Shown one piece after another: positions 16,052 through 25,164 of a stretch of DNA of 64,000 bases; the first letter of the stretch is position 1; each line of letters starts with the position of its first letter. The notes under the pieces were generated by a model that was not told the origin of the DNA, did no database searches, and was given only the letters and a program-made list of their open reading frames with translations. Where the stretch lies: positions 1 to 64,000 of the IMG/VR virus record IMGVR_UViG_3300009408_000003; one strand, given 5' to 3'. Both the position numbers and the translations under genes were made by a program. Source of the stretch: a virus.

Positions 16052-17926
16052 TTATTTACTTAAAAGGTATAAAGCTTCTTCAGCTTCTTCTCTATTTTTA
16101 ATTTTTGAGTCTTTATACATATCTACTTTATAACCACGTAATGCATTTGATAACCATTTCATATATTTAGGATAACCAATTTTATCTTCTAGTTTTTCTA
16201 GTTCATCATAAAAGTTTCGTTCGTTTCCATTAACTTTTTTAAAAAAATGTTTAGCTAGTTTATATTCATCATTATGACTATTTATATATGTTGCATTAGA
16301 TACATCGTATTCACTTAATTTTTTAGGTTCAACTGATTCTTGTAGTCCACCTGCTATATTGCCTATTACAAAATCTGGATTAGATACATATTTTTTATTT
16401 ATCAATATAAATTTTTGTTTATCATCTTTTTTCTTTTTAAGTATAATATGAGGTGGTATATTATCCATCATTATAAAATCAGAGTTCCAACCTATTTTTT
16501 TAAAAATTGGACTTAAACCTATTAATTTTTTTTCCTTAGATACTATTTTTTTTATTTTATTAATATCATCTGGAGAAAAATTTTCAGTTATTGATTCATT
16601 TGTATTTTTTCTGTATTTTTTATATATATTATAGTATTTTTCTGCTTGTTTCGTAGCATCATTAACAAAATCTATATCTTCTATAATATCACCATCTATA
16701 TATTTTTTTGCTGATAAATCTAATTCTCTACTCCAAAGTTTAATAAAGTTTTCTAAATTGAATTTACTACGTATAACTTCATTATTAAGAAATTTCTTAA
16801 ATACACTTACACTAAATCCATTTTTAAATAAACTGTAAAATTTATTATCGGTTTTTCCGTCATCCATTGAATACAAACTTAGTGCGCCTTTAACATCGCG
16901 TGTATTTACTGTTTCAGTTATTGATTCATTTTGTTTTGTATATTTGTTAATAACATCTTTTGGTGTCATTAAAGCTGATGGTGGTATTTCTGTTATTGTG
17001 TGTGTTGGACTAGTTAATTTTTTCGCATTTACTAATTTATGTGCGCGTGCTAATTTTAATATTAACTCTATTCGTTGAGTATTTGATAATGGCGAATGTT
17101 TAGAATTCATTATATAATCATCAGAAGCCCATCCAGCGCCAGTTACAATATCATGTAGCATATTATTTACAATACTATCTTCTTTTATTGCTACATTCTC
17201 TTTAATAAATTTTTTAGTAAACAAATCTTTAAGATGTTTTAAAGTTAATTTATTTTTTGGTAATTGTGGAAATTCTTGATATGATTTCTTTACAAAAATT
17301 TTAAAACTTGGTGATTCTTGAGCAATTGTGACAAGTGTAGCTGTTACGGACTCTTTTAATATAGATTCAGTTACAACTGATTTAATATATTTAGTTGAAA
17401 TAACTTGGGTACTTGTTGGGTCTGTTCTAACTTTAAGTGGATTAAATGATTCTATTTTACCTTTAATAGTACGTCCATCTTTTAAAGTTATTTTAACAGT
17501 ATCGCCTTTTTTAGCATTAATTGTTTCGGTTTTCAGTCCTAATCGTTTTTTCATTTCGTTTTCGTTAATATCTCCCAACTTATAGTATCGTGATAATATG
17601 TGTCCCATATCTTCATATAATCCAGTTAATCGTTGATCAAGTTTTTTAGATTCAGTTACAACTGTATCAAATTGTCCGCCTAATTTTTTTAATTCACCCA
17701 TGTTTCGTTTAACTGTACGTCTATCAAACCAATCATCTGTTTCATTTATAGCTAATTCTTGAGCGGCTTCAATAATTCCACCAAGTGTTTCAGCAATCTC
17801 TGTAATATCTGATTTTCTATCTAATTGGTCTTGATATTTATTATAGGTAGATACTATTTCTAAAAAATGACGTTTTGTATCATTTGAAAATTGTTTTGGG
17901 GATTCTATGTTATTATTAGTATTCAT
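16052..17926 (-). CDS. Modular head-locus protein with protease-type linkers
   Basis: 624 aa, no single family. N-terminal 115 residues are helical (ITEIAETLGGIIEAAQELAI...) and resemble a head-associated protein of marine myoviruses. Residues 140-180 look like a small beta-barrel (DTVKITLKDGRTIKGKIESF). Further segments are separated by short linkers carrying (I/L)xE: ILKE at 189-192, ESITE ending 338, ESITE ending 448. Each segment (about 190-330, 340-445, 450-530, 535-624) is a compact basic domain of unknown function. The linkers fit T4 gp21 protease sites, so I infer the product is packaged in the prohead and cut into pieces. It lies in the operon between the ParB-like protein and bS21. 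Confidence 0.6.
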   Translation of the reverse strand: MNTNNNIESPKQFSNDTKRHFLEIVSTYNKYQDQLDRKSDITEIAETLGGIIEAAQELAINETDDWFDRRTVKRNMGELKKLGGQFDTVVTESKKLDQRLTGLYEDMGHILSRYYKLGDINENEMKKRLGLKTETINAKKGDTVKITLKDGRTIKGKIESFNPLKVRTDPTSTQVISTKYIKSVVTESILKESVTATLVTIAQESPSFKIFVKKSYQEFPQLPKNKLTLKHLKDLFTKKFIKENVAIKEDSIVNNMLHDIVTGAGWASDDYIMNSKHSPLSNTQRIELILKLARAHKLVNAKKLTSPTHTITEIPPSALMTPKDVINKYTKQNESITETVNTRDVKGALSLYSMDDGKTDNKFYSLFKNGFSVSVFKKFLNNEVIRSKFNLENFIKLWSRELDLSAKKYIDGDIIEDIDFVNDATKQAEKYYNIYKKYRKNTNESITENFSPDDINKIKKIVSKEKKLIGLSPIFKKIGWNSDFIMMDNIPPHIILKKKKDDKQKFILINKKYVSNPDFVIGNIAGGLQESVEPKKLSEYDVSNATYINSHNDEYKLAKHFFKKVNGNERNFYDELEKLEDKIGYPKYMKWLSNALRGYKVDMYKDSKIKNREEAEEALYLLSK

Positions 17927-17977
17927 TATTAGTTTAAACTTATTTTATATATATATTATATTAAATTAAAACCCATT

Positions 17978-19669
17978 CTATTTTTTTGTGTCATCTATTG
18001 TAGATATTGTAGAAATGATAGATTTTAATGATACAGATTTAATATTTTCTGTAATTGATTGTATTGTATTTGCTAATTTGTTAGACCCGTTCTTTTTTAA
18101 ATCATTCGTGATTGCATCTATAATATCTTTTCCTGTCCATTGAGCTTTAGCAGATATAGTTGTTGCTATTTTTTCTGTTTTTTCGTCTGGATTTACATAA
18201 TCAGATCCAAATACAGATTTTTTTCTCCAATCGTTATAATTTGGACTAGAAACTCCACCTTTAGGACGTGATAACATTGGATCTTTTTCAAATTCTGGGT
18301 TGTTTTCCAATTTAGCTACCATTTTTCTAGCTTCTTCATCAAAATTAGCATCAACTAATGCAGAATATGCAATTTGTGCCATAGTTTTTTCATATTTTTC
18401 TTTGCCAAGTTTTTTTGGAGTAATACCTGTTTTTTGAATTAAAGAACTAGTAAATTTATTAATTTTTGGATTTCCAACACTAACATTATTATTAGTAGTT
18501 GCTGAACCTTGTTTTTTAAGTTGTGTATTAATATCTTTAATACGTTGATTATTAGCATCCATTTTTTGTTTAACCGCTCTTGAACTTGCAGTTTTTCCTG
18601 CTAATATATCTTGTTGTTTTATTAATTTCTTTTTTAATTTTAATAAATCATCGGTACTTTTAGTATCACTACTAGTATCAGCTTTCTTAGTAGCTACACC
18701 AATTTTTTCAGCAAATTTGTTAGCCATTGGAATAATATCTTTTGCATCTCTATCGATTACAATAACTTTCATATTTTTTGGCTTGCCAGTTTGAATTGCT
18801 CGTGATGTTATAGCAGCCCAACGATGATGACCATCTATTATATATCCATCTCTACTCACATATATAGGTGCGGTTATTCCTGAATTATTAGGATCTTTTT
18901 CTAAAGCTTTTGTCATACTTGCAACCTTAGTACCTATTAGTTCGTTTTGAGTGGCTTTTAGTGAGTCTGATGGTAATTCTGTTTGGTATGTTTTTATTCC
19001 GTTTGTTGCCAGCATTTTTCTAAATAATGGTTCAGTATCAACTTCTCCCGATTTATCCTTTTTCATTTTAGCAGCAATCGTGTTTGCTTCTGGTTTACCT
19101 TTAAATTGAGGCATTTCTGAACGAGGAATACCTAAATTGTTATCACAATATAAGTTAGTACCTGGTATAGTTATTTTACATAAATTATAGTTAGGTGCAG
19201 TTTTTCCTTTTGCACGTGCTTCTTTAGCTAGTTCATCAAGTTTATCAATTTTCATTGATATGATGTGTCGTTCTTTAGGTGAAATATCATCAATATCAGA
19301 TTTAGCATCAAATGTTTTTTTGTTAGCTTTAGGTAATAAATCTGTTATTTTAGTGGATGATACTTCTTTAGGTTTTGGAATATTTGTTATAGATTGACTA
19401 CTTTTGTTATCGGTTGAACTTGCGGATGTTGACTTATCAAATATATTTACTTTTGGTTTAGTACTAGTTGATGTAGTTGCTTTTTTATCTGTCTTTGGTT
19501 TATCTACCACGTAGTTACCGTGCTCATCCTTAATAAATGTTGGCGCATTAGCATCTGTTTCTTTACCCGTTTGTTTGTATCGTCCATGACCAACATGAGT
19601 ATATTTAGAGTCATCTGATTCATTTACTAAAAATGGTCGTAATGTTACTAATCCGCCTATTTTTATCAT
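17978..19669 (-). CDS. ParB-like domain modular head-locus protein
   Basis: 563 aa. Residues 18-57 (DDSKYTHVGHGRYKQTGKET then NAPTF...GNYV) form a small module repeated in the 1913-aa protein. Residues 175-315 contain NLGIPRSEMPQ and then GYIIDGHHRWAAI (DGHHR 279-283), the signature of ParB/sulfiredoxin-fold nucleases, where this segment binds nucleotide. A Lys-rich coiled region (340-390) follows, then a helical C-terminal domain ending SITEN, a candidate gp21 site. Substrate unknown: ParB-like domains bind or hydrolyse CTP or ATP, and some nick DNA. N-terminal FLVNE followed by S looks like a pro-peptide boundary. A virion-internal role is inferred from linkers and location. Confidence 0.6.
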   Translation of the reverse strand: MIKIGGLVTLRPFLVNESDDSKYTHVGHGRYKQTGKETDANAPTFIKDEHGNYVVDKPKTDKKATTSTSTKPKVNIFDKSTSASSTDNKSSQSITNIPKPKEVSSTKITDLLPKANKKTFDAKSDIDDISPKERHIISMKIDKLDELAKEARAKGKTAPNYNLCKITIPGTNLYCDNNLGIPRSEMPQFKGKPEANTIAAKMKKDKSGEVDTEPLFRKMLATNGIKTYQTELPSDSLKATQNELIGTKVASMTKALEKDPNNSGITAPIYVSRDGYIIDGHHRWAAITSRAIQTGKPKNMKVIVIDRDAKDIIPMANKFAEKIGVATKKADTSSDTKSTDDLLKLKKKLIKQQDILAGKTASSRAVKQKMDANNQRIKDINTQLKKQGSATTNNNVSVGNPKINKFTSSLIQKTGITPKKLGKEKYEKTMAQIAYSALVDANFDEEARKMVAKLENNPEFEKDPMLSRPKGGVSSPNYNDWRKKSVFGSDYVNPDEKTEKIATTISAKAQWTGKDIIDAITNDLKKNGSNKLANTIQSITENIKSVSLKSIISTISTIDDTKK

Positions 19670-19707
19670 AATTTATTTTAATTTGTTAAGGTTTAATTTT
19701 ATTATAA

Positions 19708-20355
19708 TTATTTAAACCATTTAATACCTGTTTTATATTTTTTGTCAAATTTTTTTATTTCGTTAATTAAAAAATCTGCAGTTTGTGTTTCAGTTAATTT
19801 TTGTGGTATAAGTTTAGTTATTTTTTGTAAAGAACGTTCATCTCTAATAAAATAAGTTATTCCTTCATAATTACCTCTATAAATACCATTATGTATTGCA
19901 ACTTTTCCCATACGATTATCTACAAATAATTCAATAAGATTACCATATGAGTCTCTATTAACATCATATAATTTTTTTTCCAAAATTGATGCCAATTTTA
20001 TCATATAACCATTAGCTAATTTGTTACCTTGACTTGAAAGTTTTGCACCGATTGAATTATATTTTTGTTGAGCTGCATCTAATTCTTTTTTAGCTTTTAT
20101 TACTTCAGCATCTGTGTTTTTATATGAATCTATAATATCTGCAATTTTAGTTTCATTAAGTGAACTAGGATTGTTTCCTGTTATAATTGCTTTATGAGTA
20201 TATAAATCTAGTTTACCGTTTTCAGTAATTCTAACATCATATTGAGTTTTACGAATATCGGATATTCCTTTTGAAACGTGTGTTCCAACTTCTTTTTTAA
20301 CTGAACCTAGCTCAATTTTATTTTCTGCTAAATATTTTTTTATATCAAATCCCAT
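19708..20355 (-). CDS. Head-locus protein with capsid-targeting-like N-terminus (copy A)
   Basis: 215 aa. The first 14 residues, MGFDIKKYLAENKI, are identical to those of the next gene. They resemble T4 capsid-targeting peptides (for example MKTYQEFIAE of the internal proteins), with LAE at the place where gp21 would cut (after residue 11). The rest is a strand-helix protein without a known domain: DVRITENGKLDLYTHKAIIT near residue 40, a coiled helix (residues 80-110), then a basic C-terminus. I infer an internal head protein ejected or retained after processing. The N-terminus and 5' flank share a 59-bp DNA repeat with copy B. Confidence 0.6.
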   Translation of the reverse strand: MGFDIKKYLAENKIELGSVKKEVGTHVSKGISDIRKTQYDVRITENGKLDLYTHKAIITGNNPSSLNETKIADIIDSYKNTDAEVIKAKKELDAAQQKYNSIGAKLSSQGNKLANGYMIKLASILEKKLYDVNRDSYGNLIELFVDNRMGKVAIHNGIYRGNYEGITYFIRDERSLQKITKLIPQKLTETQTADFLINEIKKFDKKYKTGIKWFK

Positions 20356-20373
20356 AATTTATTTTATTTTTAT
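20315..20373. repeat. 59-bp direct repeat at gene start (copy A)
   Basis: Identical in sequence to 20648-20706. Covers the leader, the ATG and the first 14 codons of the 215-aa gene. The identity extends over the non-coding leader, so it reflects recent duplication or recombination rather than selection on the peptide alone. Confidence 0.8.
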
Positions 20374-20688
20374 TTTATTAATATGTTGCAATGATGCCTT
20401 TATTTCAGCTAAATCTGATGATAATATTTTTACATATTCTCCGTCAAAATTTTCTTTATTATTTATACGTGCAGTTGTAAAAACTTTTATTAAATATTCA
20501 AGATTTTTTATGGTGTCTTCTTTTGCTAATTTTACGTTACCTATTCCTTTATTATTATCTATATCAGTAGCCGCTATTTGCAAATATGCTTCTTTTGGAA
20601 ATTTACTTCTATCTCCGGCTTCATACATATTATGCATGCCAGTCCTTATTTTATTTTCTGCTAAATATTTTTTTATATCAAATCCCAT
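20359..20688 (-). CDS. Head-locus protein with capsid-targeting-like N-terminus (copy B)
   Basis: 109 aa. Same MGFDIKKYLAENKI start as copy A, then a different body (PKEAYLQIAATDIDNNKGIG..., ending HINKIKIK) with no recognised domain. A different cargo behind an identical N-terminal tag is the arrangement expected of capsid-targeted internal proteins. The gene ends three bases before copy A begins and starts 14 bases after the prohead protease stop. Confidence 0.6.
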   Translation of the reverse strand: MGFDIKKYLAENKIRTGMHNMYEAGDRSKFPKEAYLQIAATDIDNNKGIGNVKLAKEDTIKNLEYLIKVFTTARINNKENFDGEYVKILSSDLAEIKASLQHINKIKIK

Positions 20689-20706
20689 AATTTATTTTAT
20701 TTTTAT
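20648..20706. repeat. 59-bp direct repeat at gene start (copy B)
   Basis: Second copy of the repeat at 20315-20373; it also runs over the stop codon region of the protease gene. Confidence 0.8.
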
Positions 20707-21290
20707 ATTAATTCTTCTATTATTTCTCGCATTAATGATTGTGCCTTACAATATTTACTGCATACTATTGGTGTACCAAAAGTTTTTGATTCATTAACCG
20801 GTCTCATAAATGCACCTTGTGTTGACGGATTAGATACAAAATCCCAACTAATTAATTCAAAATCTTCGCCTACTCGTACTCCGCCTTCATTACGAGCAGT
20901 AACTGATCCCATTCCACGAGATGAAATTCCCAATAAAATACCAGCTCTTAATAATTCTTTTAAAATGTTTCCAGATGGGGTTGGTAATACTTCAATTGTA
21001 CCAACTAAATCATTTCCATCCCAATGAATTTCTCTAACGTTGTGTGATACGTTTTTTAGATTAATTACTGAACTGTCCGGGTGATCTAATTCACCTAAAG
21101 CGCGTCGTTCTTTAATTAATTGACCATATTTTACTGCTTCGCGTTCTAATACGCGTTTTGGATATACTCTTTCATTTTGATTTGGAGCATCTGCACGTTG
21201 TAAAACACCGCGAACAATAGTTCTACCGTGCGAATCTTCATTAAGTTGTCCTTTAAACAAACTTGTTTCTATTAGTAATTGTCTTTCCAT
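20703..21290 (-). CDS. 21: Prohead protease, gp21-like
   Basis: 195 aa (T4 gp21 is 212 aa). Catalytic segments of the U9/herpes-assemblin-like serine protease fold are visible: His70 in GELDHPDSS and Ser123/124 in LGISSRGMGS, followed by the conserved WDFVSNPST. It matures the prohead by cutting scaffold, capsid and internal proteins after (I/L)xE. Its own N-terminus carries LIE (residue 8) and LNE (residue 18), and its C-terminus many Glu, consistent with self-processing. Its place directly next to genes with candidate cleavage linkers supports the processing model for this locus. Confidence 0.92.
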   Translation of the reverse strand: MERQLLIETSLFKGQLNEDSHGRTIVRGVLQRADAPNQNERVYPKRVLEREAVKYGQLIKERRALGELDHPDSSVINLKNVSHNVREIHWDGNDLVGTIEVLPTPSGNILKELLRAGILLGISSRGMGSVTARNEGGVRVGEDFELISWDFVSNPSTQGAFMRPVNESKTFGTPIVCSKYCKAQSLMREIIEELI

Positions 21291-21346
21291 TTATTATATA
21301 AGTTCTATTTTTAAATTTAAATGAATATTCATTTCTTTTAATAAAA

Positions 21347-21523
21347 TTATCCTCCCCAACTTCTTCTTTTTTTGAATAAATCGAAAAATATTGCTGAAAC
21401 TTCCTTCCTAATTATTGAACGTATTTTTTCAATATCTTCTGAGTCGAGATTTTCATTAACTCTACCCCACTTAACATTTTCAATTTCTTCGTTTATTATT
21501 TTTATTATAGCAGATGTTTTCAT
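21347..21523 (-). CDS. Small conserved-type head-locus protein, 58 aa
   Basis: ATG at 21521-21523, stop at 21347-21349. Sequence begins MKTSAIIKIINEEIENVKWG and ends FDLFKKRRSWGG: two amphipathic helices and a basic aromatic tail. Small genes ending FDLF(K/R)KR(R/K) occur beside the portal and protease in other marine T4-like phages, as I recall. It is likely a prohead core or portal-associated peptide (T4 gp67/gp68 position). This gene fills most of the gap between the protease and the 300-aa protein. Confidence 0.6.
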   Translation of the reverse strand: MKTSAIIKIINEEIENVKWGRVNENLDSEDIEKIRSIIRKEVSAIFFDLFKKRRSWGG

Positions 21524-21685
21524 ACATTACATTTTATTTTGTTGGTCTCGGATATTTCTTTTGCAATTAATTTTTAATTTTATTCCAAATTTCTGGTGTA
21601 AATTTAGGTGGTACTTGATTTTTTTGTCCAATATACAAAACGAATAACATCTGTTTTAGGATAGTTCCATCATTATTTAATACCT

Positions 21686-22588
21686 TTACCGTTTACCAAA
21701 ATCCTTTACAGTTTCATTTATAGGATACCAATTTTTACGACTTGACGGTGCAAGTGATTTCCAGATTTCTACTCCTTGTTTTTTTAATCCTGCTTTATTT
21801 ATTTTACGAATAATATTAGTAATAGTATCAAATTGTGCTTTACCAGCATTATATGCGCGATGATCATCTGAACGTTCATAATACCAATCAAATCGACTTA
21901 ATTCTTTTTTAAGTTGATTTAATAAATCAGAAGATGAATCTTCGTTTATATTTTCATCAATTGCATTAGGATATTTTGTTTTGCTTGCTAAATCTAATAA
22001 TTTCTGTATATCTTGCGGATTATTTCTATTATATTTATTCGCGTTTTTCTTATTTTTAAATATTGCTGCTACTTTTTTTCCATTATCATTAATCATGATA
22101 ATAATACCGTTTTTACCATAATATCGTTCATCAGAAATTGAAAGTTTATTGTTAGTATTTTCATTTATAGATTCGGATGTTCCTTTTGGCCAATGTTGTT
22201 TTGCACGAATTGCAAAAGTAATTTGATGTTCTTTTTTAGTTATTTTATCAGGAACATCTTGACCTTTATCTTGATATGTTTTACTTTGTTTTTTTAACGC
22301 AGTTAATTCAGATTTCAATTGTTCAATAGTTTTAGCAGAATTTTCTCCGGTTGATTTTATATCAGCATCACCTAACCATTTTTCATTAAGTTCATCTTTA
22401 GATTTCCATGCTGCGTTAATTTTATTGAAAAATCTGGGTTTTTCATCTTTACTCATTTCTGGAATACTTTTACCAGTTTTTGCTAAAGCTCGTTTGAAAA
22501 ATTCTTTATACTTATTATCAGAAGTTATAACTTCTCTAACTATTTCTTTTAATTTAGTTCTTGTAATTTTCATATTATTGTTTTCCAA
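21686..22588 (-). CDS. Modular head-locus protein, 300 aa
   Basis: N-terminal helix TRTKLKEIVREVI, then a module (residues 27-70, YKEFFKRALAKTGKSIPEM...FFNKINAAWKSKDELNE) of a kind I have seen in many head-locus proteins of marine phages. Linkers ESINE (ending residue 143) and ENINE (ending 216) separate a GIIIMINDNGKKVAAIFKN strand module and a final helical module (FDWYYERSDDHRAYNAGKAQF). These linkers match (I/L)xE protease sites. The function of each module is unknown. A second frame continues from the 3' end for about 40 codons (see rejected items). Confidence 0.55.
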   Translation of the reverse strand: MENNNMKITRTKLKEIVREVITSDNKYKEFFKRALAKTGKSIPEMSKDEKPRFFNKINAAWKSKDELNEKWLGDADIKSTGENSAKTIEQLKSELTALKKQSKTYQDKGQDVPDKITKKEHQITFAIRAKQHWPKGTSESINENTNNKLSISDERYYGKNGIIIMINDNGKKVAAIFKNKKNANKYNRNNPQDIQKLLDLASKTKYPNAIDENINEDSSSDLLNQLKKELSRFDWYYERSDDHRAYNAGKAQFDTITNIIRKINKAGLKKQGVEIWKSLAPSSRKNWYPINETVKDFGKR

Positions 22589-22624
22589 CCTTAATTTTTT
22601 CGTTTATATCTATTGATTTCATAT

Positions 22625-24043
22625 TTATTTTTCAATTTCTTTTAAAGTTCTTGCAATATTTACAAGACGTTCCTTTATTTTATAAATATGTCTATTTGTT
22701 CGTTTCCAATAGGAATCTGATTCTAATTCATTAATATTCTTGATTTTATTATACCAACCTAGAAATTTTTCCACTTCTTGTAATTGGTTTTGTAAACCTT
22801 TTAATCCCATAGCAAGTTTTTTATGTGGAGATATGGATTTATCATTTTTTAAATTTAGCCACCTATTCACTTTAGGTGGTGCAACTTCTTTTATATTTTT
22901 TTTACCTAATTTTTTTAAAATTGAATTTACTGAATCGTTACCTTTAATTGTTAATATTCGTTTACCATTATAATATAAATCTTTATCAACTACATGCCAC
23001 ATTCCTTTTTTATAGATATTAAGTTCATGTCGTAATACAGTTTCTAGTGAAGTTGGTAATTTTGATTTTGGCCAAAACACTCCTTCTTTTATATTTTCAA
23101 AAATTACATTAAATCTATTATTTATTGATTCATCAACATTTGTTTCTTGCGGAACTGCATTAAATTTATATTTCATCCATGATACTGAATGACTGTTGTC
23201 AGACCAATCTAATGTCCATCTATTCGGATTCCATGAATTATGTTTATTTAATATTACAACAGCATCACCTAATTTAAATTCAATTTTATGATTATCAAAT
23301 GTAGTTTCAGCTATTGATTCATCTTCAACAGTTGCAAGTTTTGTATAATATTTTGGATCTTCAAATAAATGATCTAATGTAATTTCTTTAGCAAGATTTA
23401 TATCTGTTGTGTGTTCTATTTCAACTTTAATTCCTCGTTGAAATTCTTTTGTTAACTCATTAATATCATTATTATGCTTGCGTGCAATATCTCCAAGATT
23501 TAATCCTTTAGCTAAACCACCAGGAATTAAATCTTGAATTTCTTTTATTGAATGAGCTGTATTAGATTCATTAGCATTTTCTGCAAATACCAATAAATCT
23601 TTAGTACGTTTTATTAATGTTTCTTTTGAAATACCAAGTGAATCAGCAGTTACACTCAATAAAAAGTTATTTTTAAGAAAAGCTTTTACTTGGGGTTTAG
23701 TTGCGATTGCTGATTTAAAGTAAGTATGTGCTATATTATTAAGTTCTTTTGATGTAAGTTTTCCTTTAAAATACGCAGTCATCGCTTCACTTTTAGTATT
23801 ATAAGTTGCTTCACTTATATTATGTACATCATTACCAATAACTTCATAACCGGCTTGGGTAGAAACCGTTTTAGTTTTATCTTTTGATTTTTTAGAATTA
23901 TCTCCGAATACATTCGGAGTATTATACCCAGCAACAGCGCCTGTAGTTGTTTCTTCTAATTCTTCATCTTTCTTAATTTCAAGAAATACTTCATCGATTA
24001 TTTCATCAATATATTTAGACAGTTTTTTTCTTTTTTGCATCAT
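22625..24043 (-). CDS. Modular head-locus protein with DUF5661-like domain
   Basis: 472 aa. N-terminus: coil-forming basic/acidic helix, then TTTGAVAGYNTPNVFG (residues 33-48), a motif common in marine phage head proteins. Residues 173-240 (IPGGLAKGLNLGDIARKHNN... then EIEHT..., ITLDHLFEDPKYYTKLATVE) match DUF5661. Linkers ISE (ending 78) and ESIAE (ending 246) lie at module edges. A SH3-like strand module (residues 250-295) and basic helical tail follow. Overlaps the upstream gene by 29 bp. Function unknown; inferred processed internal protein. Confidence 0.55.
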   Translation of the reverse strand: MMQKRKKLSKYIDEIIDEVFLEIKKDEELEETTTGAVAGYNTPNVFGDNSKKSKDKTKTVSTQAGYEVIGNDVHNISEATYNTKSEAMTAYFKGKLTSKELNNIAHTYFKSAIATKPQVKAFLKNNFLLSVTADSLGISKETLIKRTKDLLVFAENANESNTAHSIKEIQDLIPGGLAKGLNLGDIARKHNNDINELTKEFQRGIKVEIEHTTDINLAKEITLDHLFEDPKYYTKLATVEDESIAETTFDNHKIEFKLGDAVVILNKHNSWNPNRWTLDWSDNSHSVSWMKYKFNAVPQETNVDESINNRFNVIFENIKEGVFWPKSKLPTSLETVLRHELNIYKKGMWHVVDKDLYYNGKRILTIKGNDSVNSILKKLGKKNIKEVAPPKVNRWLNLKNDKSISPHKKLAMGLKGLQNQLQEVEKFLGWYNKIKNINELESDSYWKRTNRHIYKIKERLVNIARTLKEIEK

Positions 24044-24899
24044 TGATTTCCTTAATTAGTTCATACGATAACATTAACGCAGAAACGTATGAATCAGTTA
24101 TTTTTTTACCAATCTTTTGTTTTTTTAATACATTAATAGTTTCTTTTAATTTAATTTTGGTTACTGTATCACTTATGCTAGAATACATATTGTATAATTC
24201 AGTTATTACATTTTTAAGTTGTTTATTATAATATTCTCCGAATTTAGACGTATTATTCACATTATTTATGTATTCACGTAATAATGATTTTTGCAAAACA
24301 TTTAAATTTGTATATTTTTTATTAAAACTTTCAACCAAAATCTTATATGTAAGTAATCTTAAATCTTTTGTTTGGTGTTTATATGTTTCAAACACCATAT
24401 CAGAAATTGGTTTAGCTGATTTAGCAGGGTTAGATGCAATGTGTTCTACTAATGTATATTTTGAATTAAATACATCTTGAATATTTGATATATCATTCTT
24501 TTTTGCTTCAAATAATTTATTAATCGATGCCAATACTTTATAATTTGTTACTGGTGATGATAAAAATTGAGAAATATCAAAATTTTCTTTGATAGCTTTT
24601 ATAAGTTTATATTTTTCCCTTGCCAATTTATCTTCATTTATTTTGCTTCGGGCATCTAATATAGCATCAATAAATTTTTCAGCTTTTGTTTCTGAATTAT
24701 ATTTTTCATTTATTAATAATGTATATAGTTTTAATTCTTTCGCTAGTTGAGTTTTATTACCAAAAAATTCTTGTATTATTTTTTTAGCTTTTTCTTCTGG
24801 ACTATTATTTAAGATTTCTAGTGTGATTTGTCTAGTTAACAATTCAAAAAGAAATCCTGTATTTTTAAATTTCGAATGGCGAATCTTTGATTTTTTCAT
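24015..24899 (-). CDS. Conserved-type head-locus helical protein, 294 aa
   Basis: Almost entirely helical and basic, beginning with SKFKNTGFLFELLTRQITLEIL, a phrase shared by proteins next to portal genes in other marine T4-like phages. No enzyme motif. Candidate prohead core component (scaffold-associated), based on position between portal and protease, composition and operon membership; it overlaps the next gene by 29 bp. No linker of the ESITE type is seen, unlike its neighbours. Confidence 0.5.
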   Translation of the reverse strand: MKKSKIRHSKFKNTGFLFELLTRQITLEILNNSPEEKAKKIIQEFFGNKTQLAKELKLYTLLINEKYNSETKAEKFIDAILDARSKINEDKLAREKYKLIKAIKENFDISQFLSSPVTNYKVLASINKLFEAKKNDISNIQDVFNSKYTLVEHIASNPAKSAKPISDMVFETYKHQTKDLRLLTYKILVESFNKKYTNLNVLQKSLLREYINNVNNTSKFGEYYNKQLKNVITELYNMYSSISDTVTKIKLKETINVLKKQKIGKKITDSYVSALMLSYELIKEINDAKKKKTV

Positions 24900-25164
24900 A
24901 TTTGTTTTGTATAAATCTGCGCAATAGAAAATTTTTTGATTTCCTTTGACTAATTATATCTTTTTTTTCTTAATTTAGTGTATTTACAATAATATTTTTT
25001 ACCTTTTTTTATAAACTTCGTATTTTGATATATTCAAAAACTCATATATAAATATAAAGTTAAAAACTTTAAGTTAATTTTTTAGATTATCTAATATTAA
25101 TATGATTTAACATTATAATATATGTATCAATCTTATCTATATTATCATACAACTTAAATATGAT
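24900..25164 (-). promoter_or_regulatory. Gene-free leader before the head operon
   Basis: 265 AT-rich bases without a credible ORF. Contains an exact minus-strand ATATTTATA at 25047-25055, 147 nt from the next start, farther than usual. Otherwise nothing recognised. Confidence 0.4.

Noticed and set aside
21567-21650. 27-codon ORF (MLFVLYIGQKNQVPPKFTPE...) and its upstream open frame after the 300-aa gene
   Set aside because: The frame runs on for about 14 codons upstream without ATG and could be a shifted extension of 21686-22588 (NDGTILKQ...). Too short to support as a gene, and no signal decides between extension and chance.
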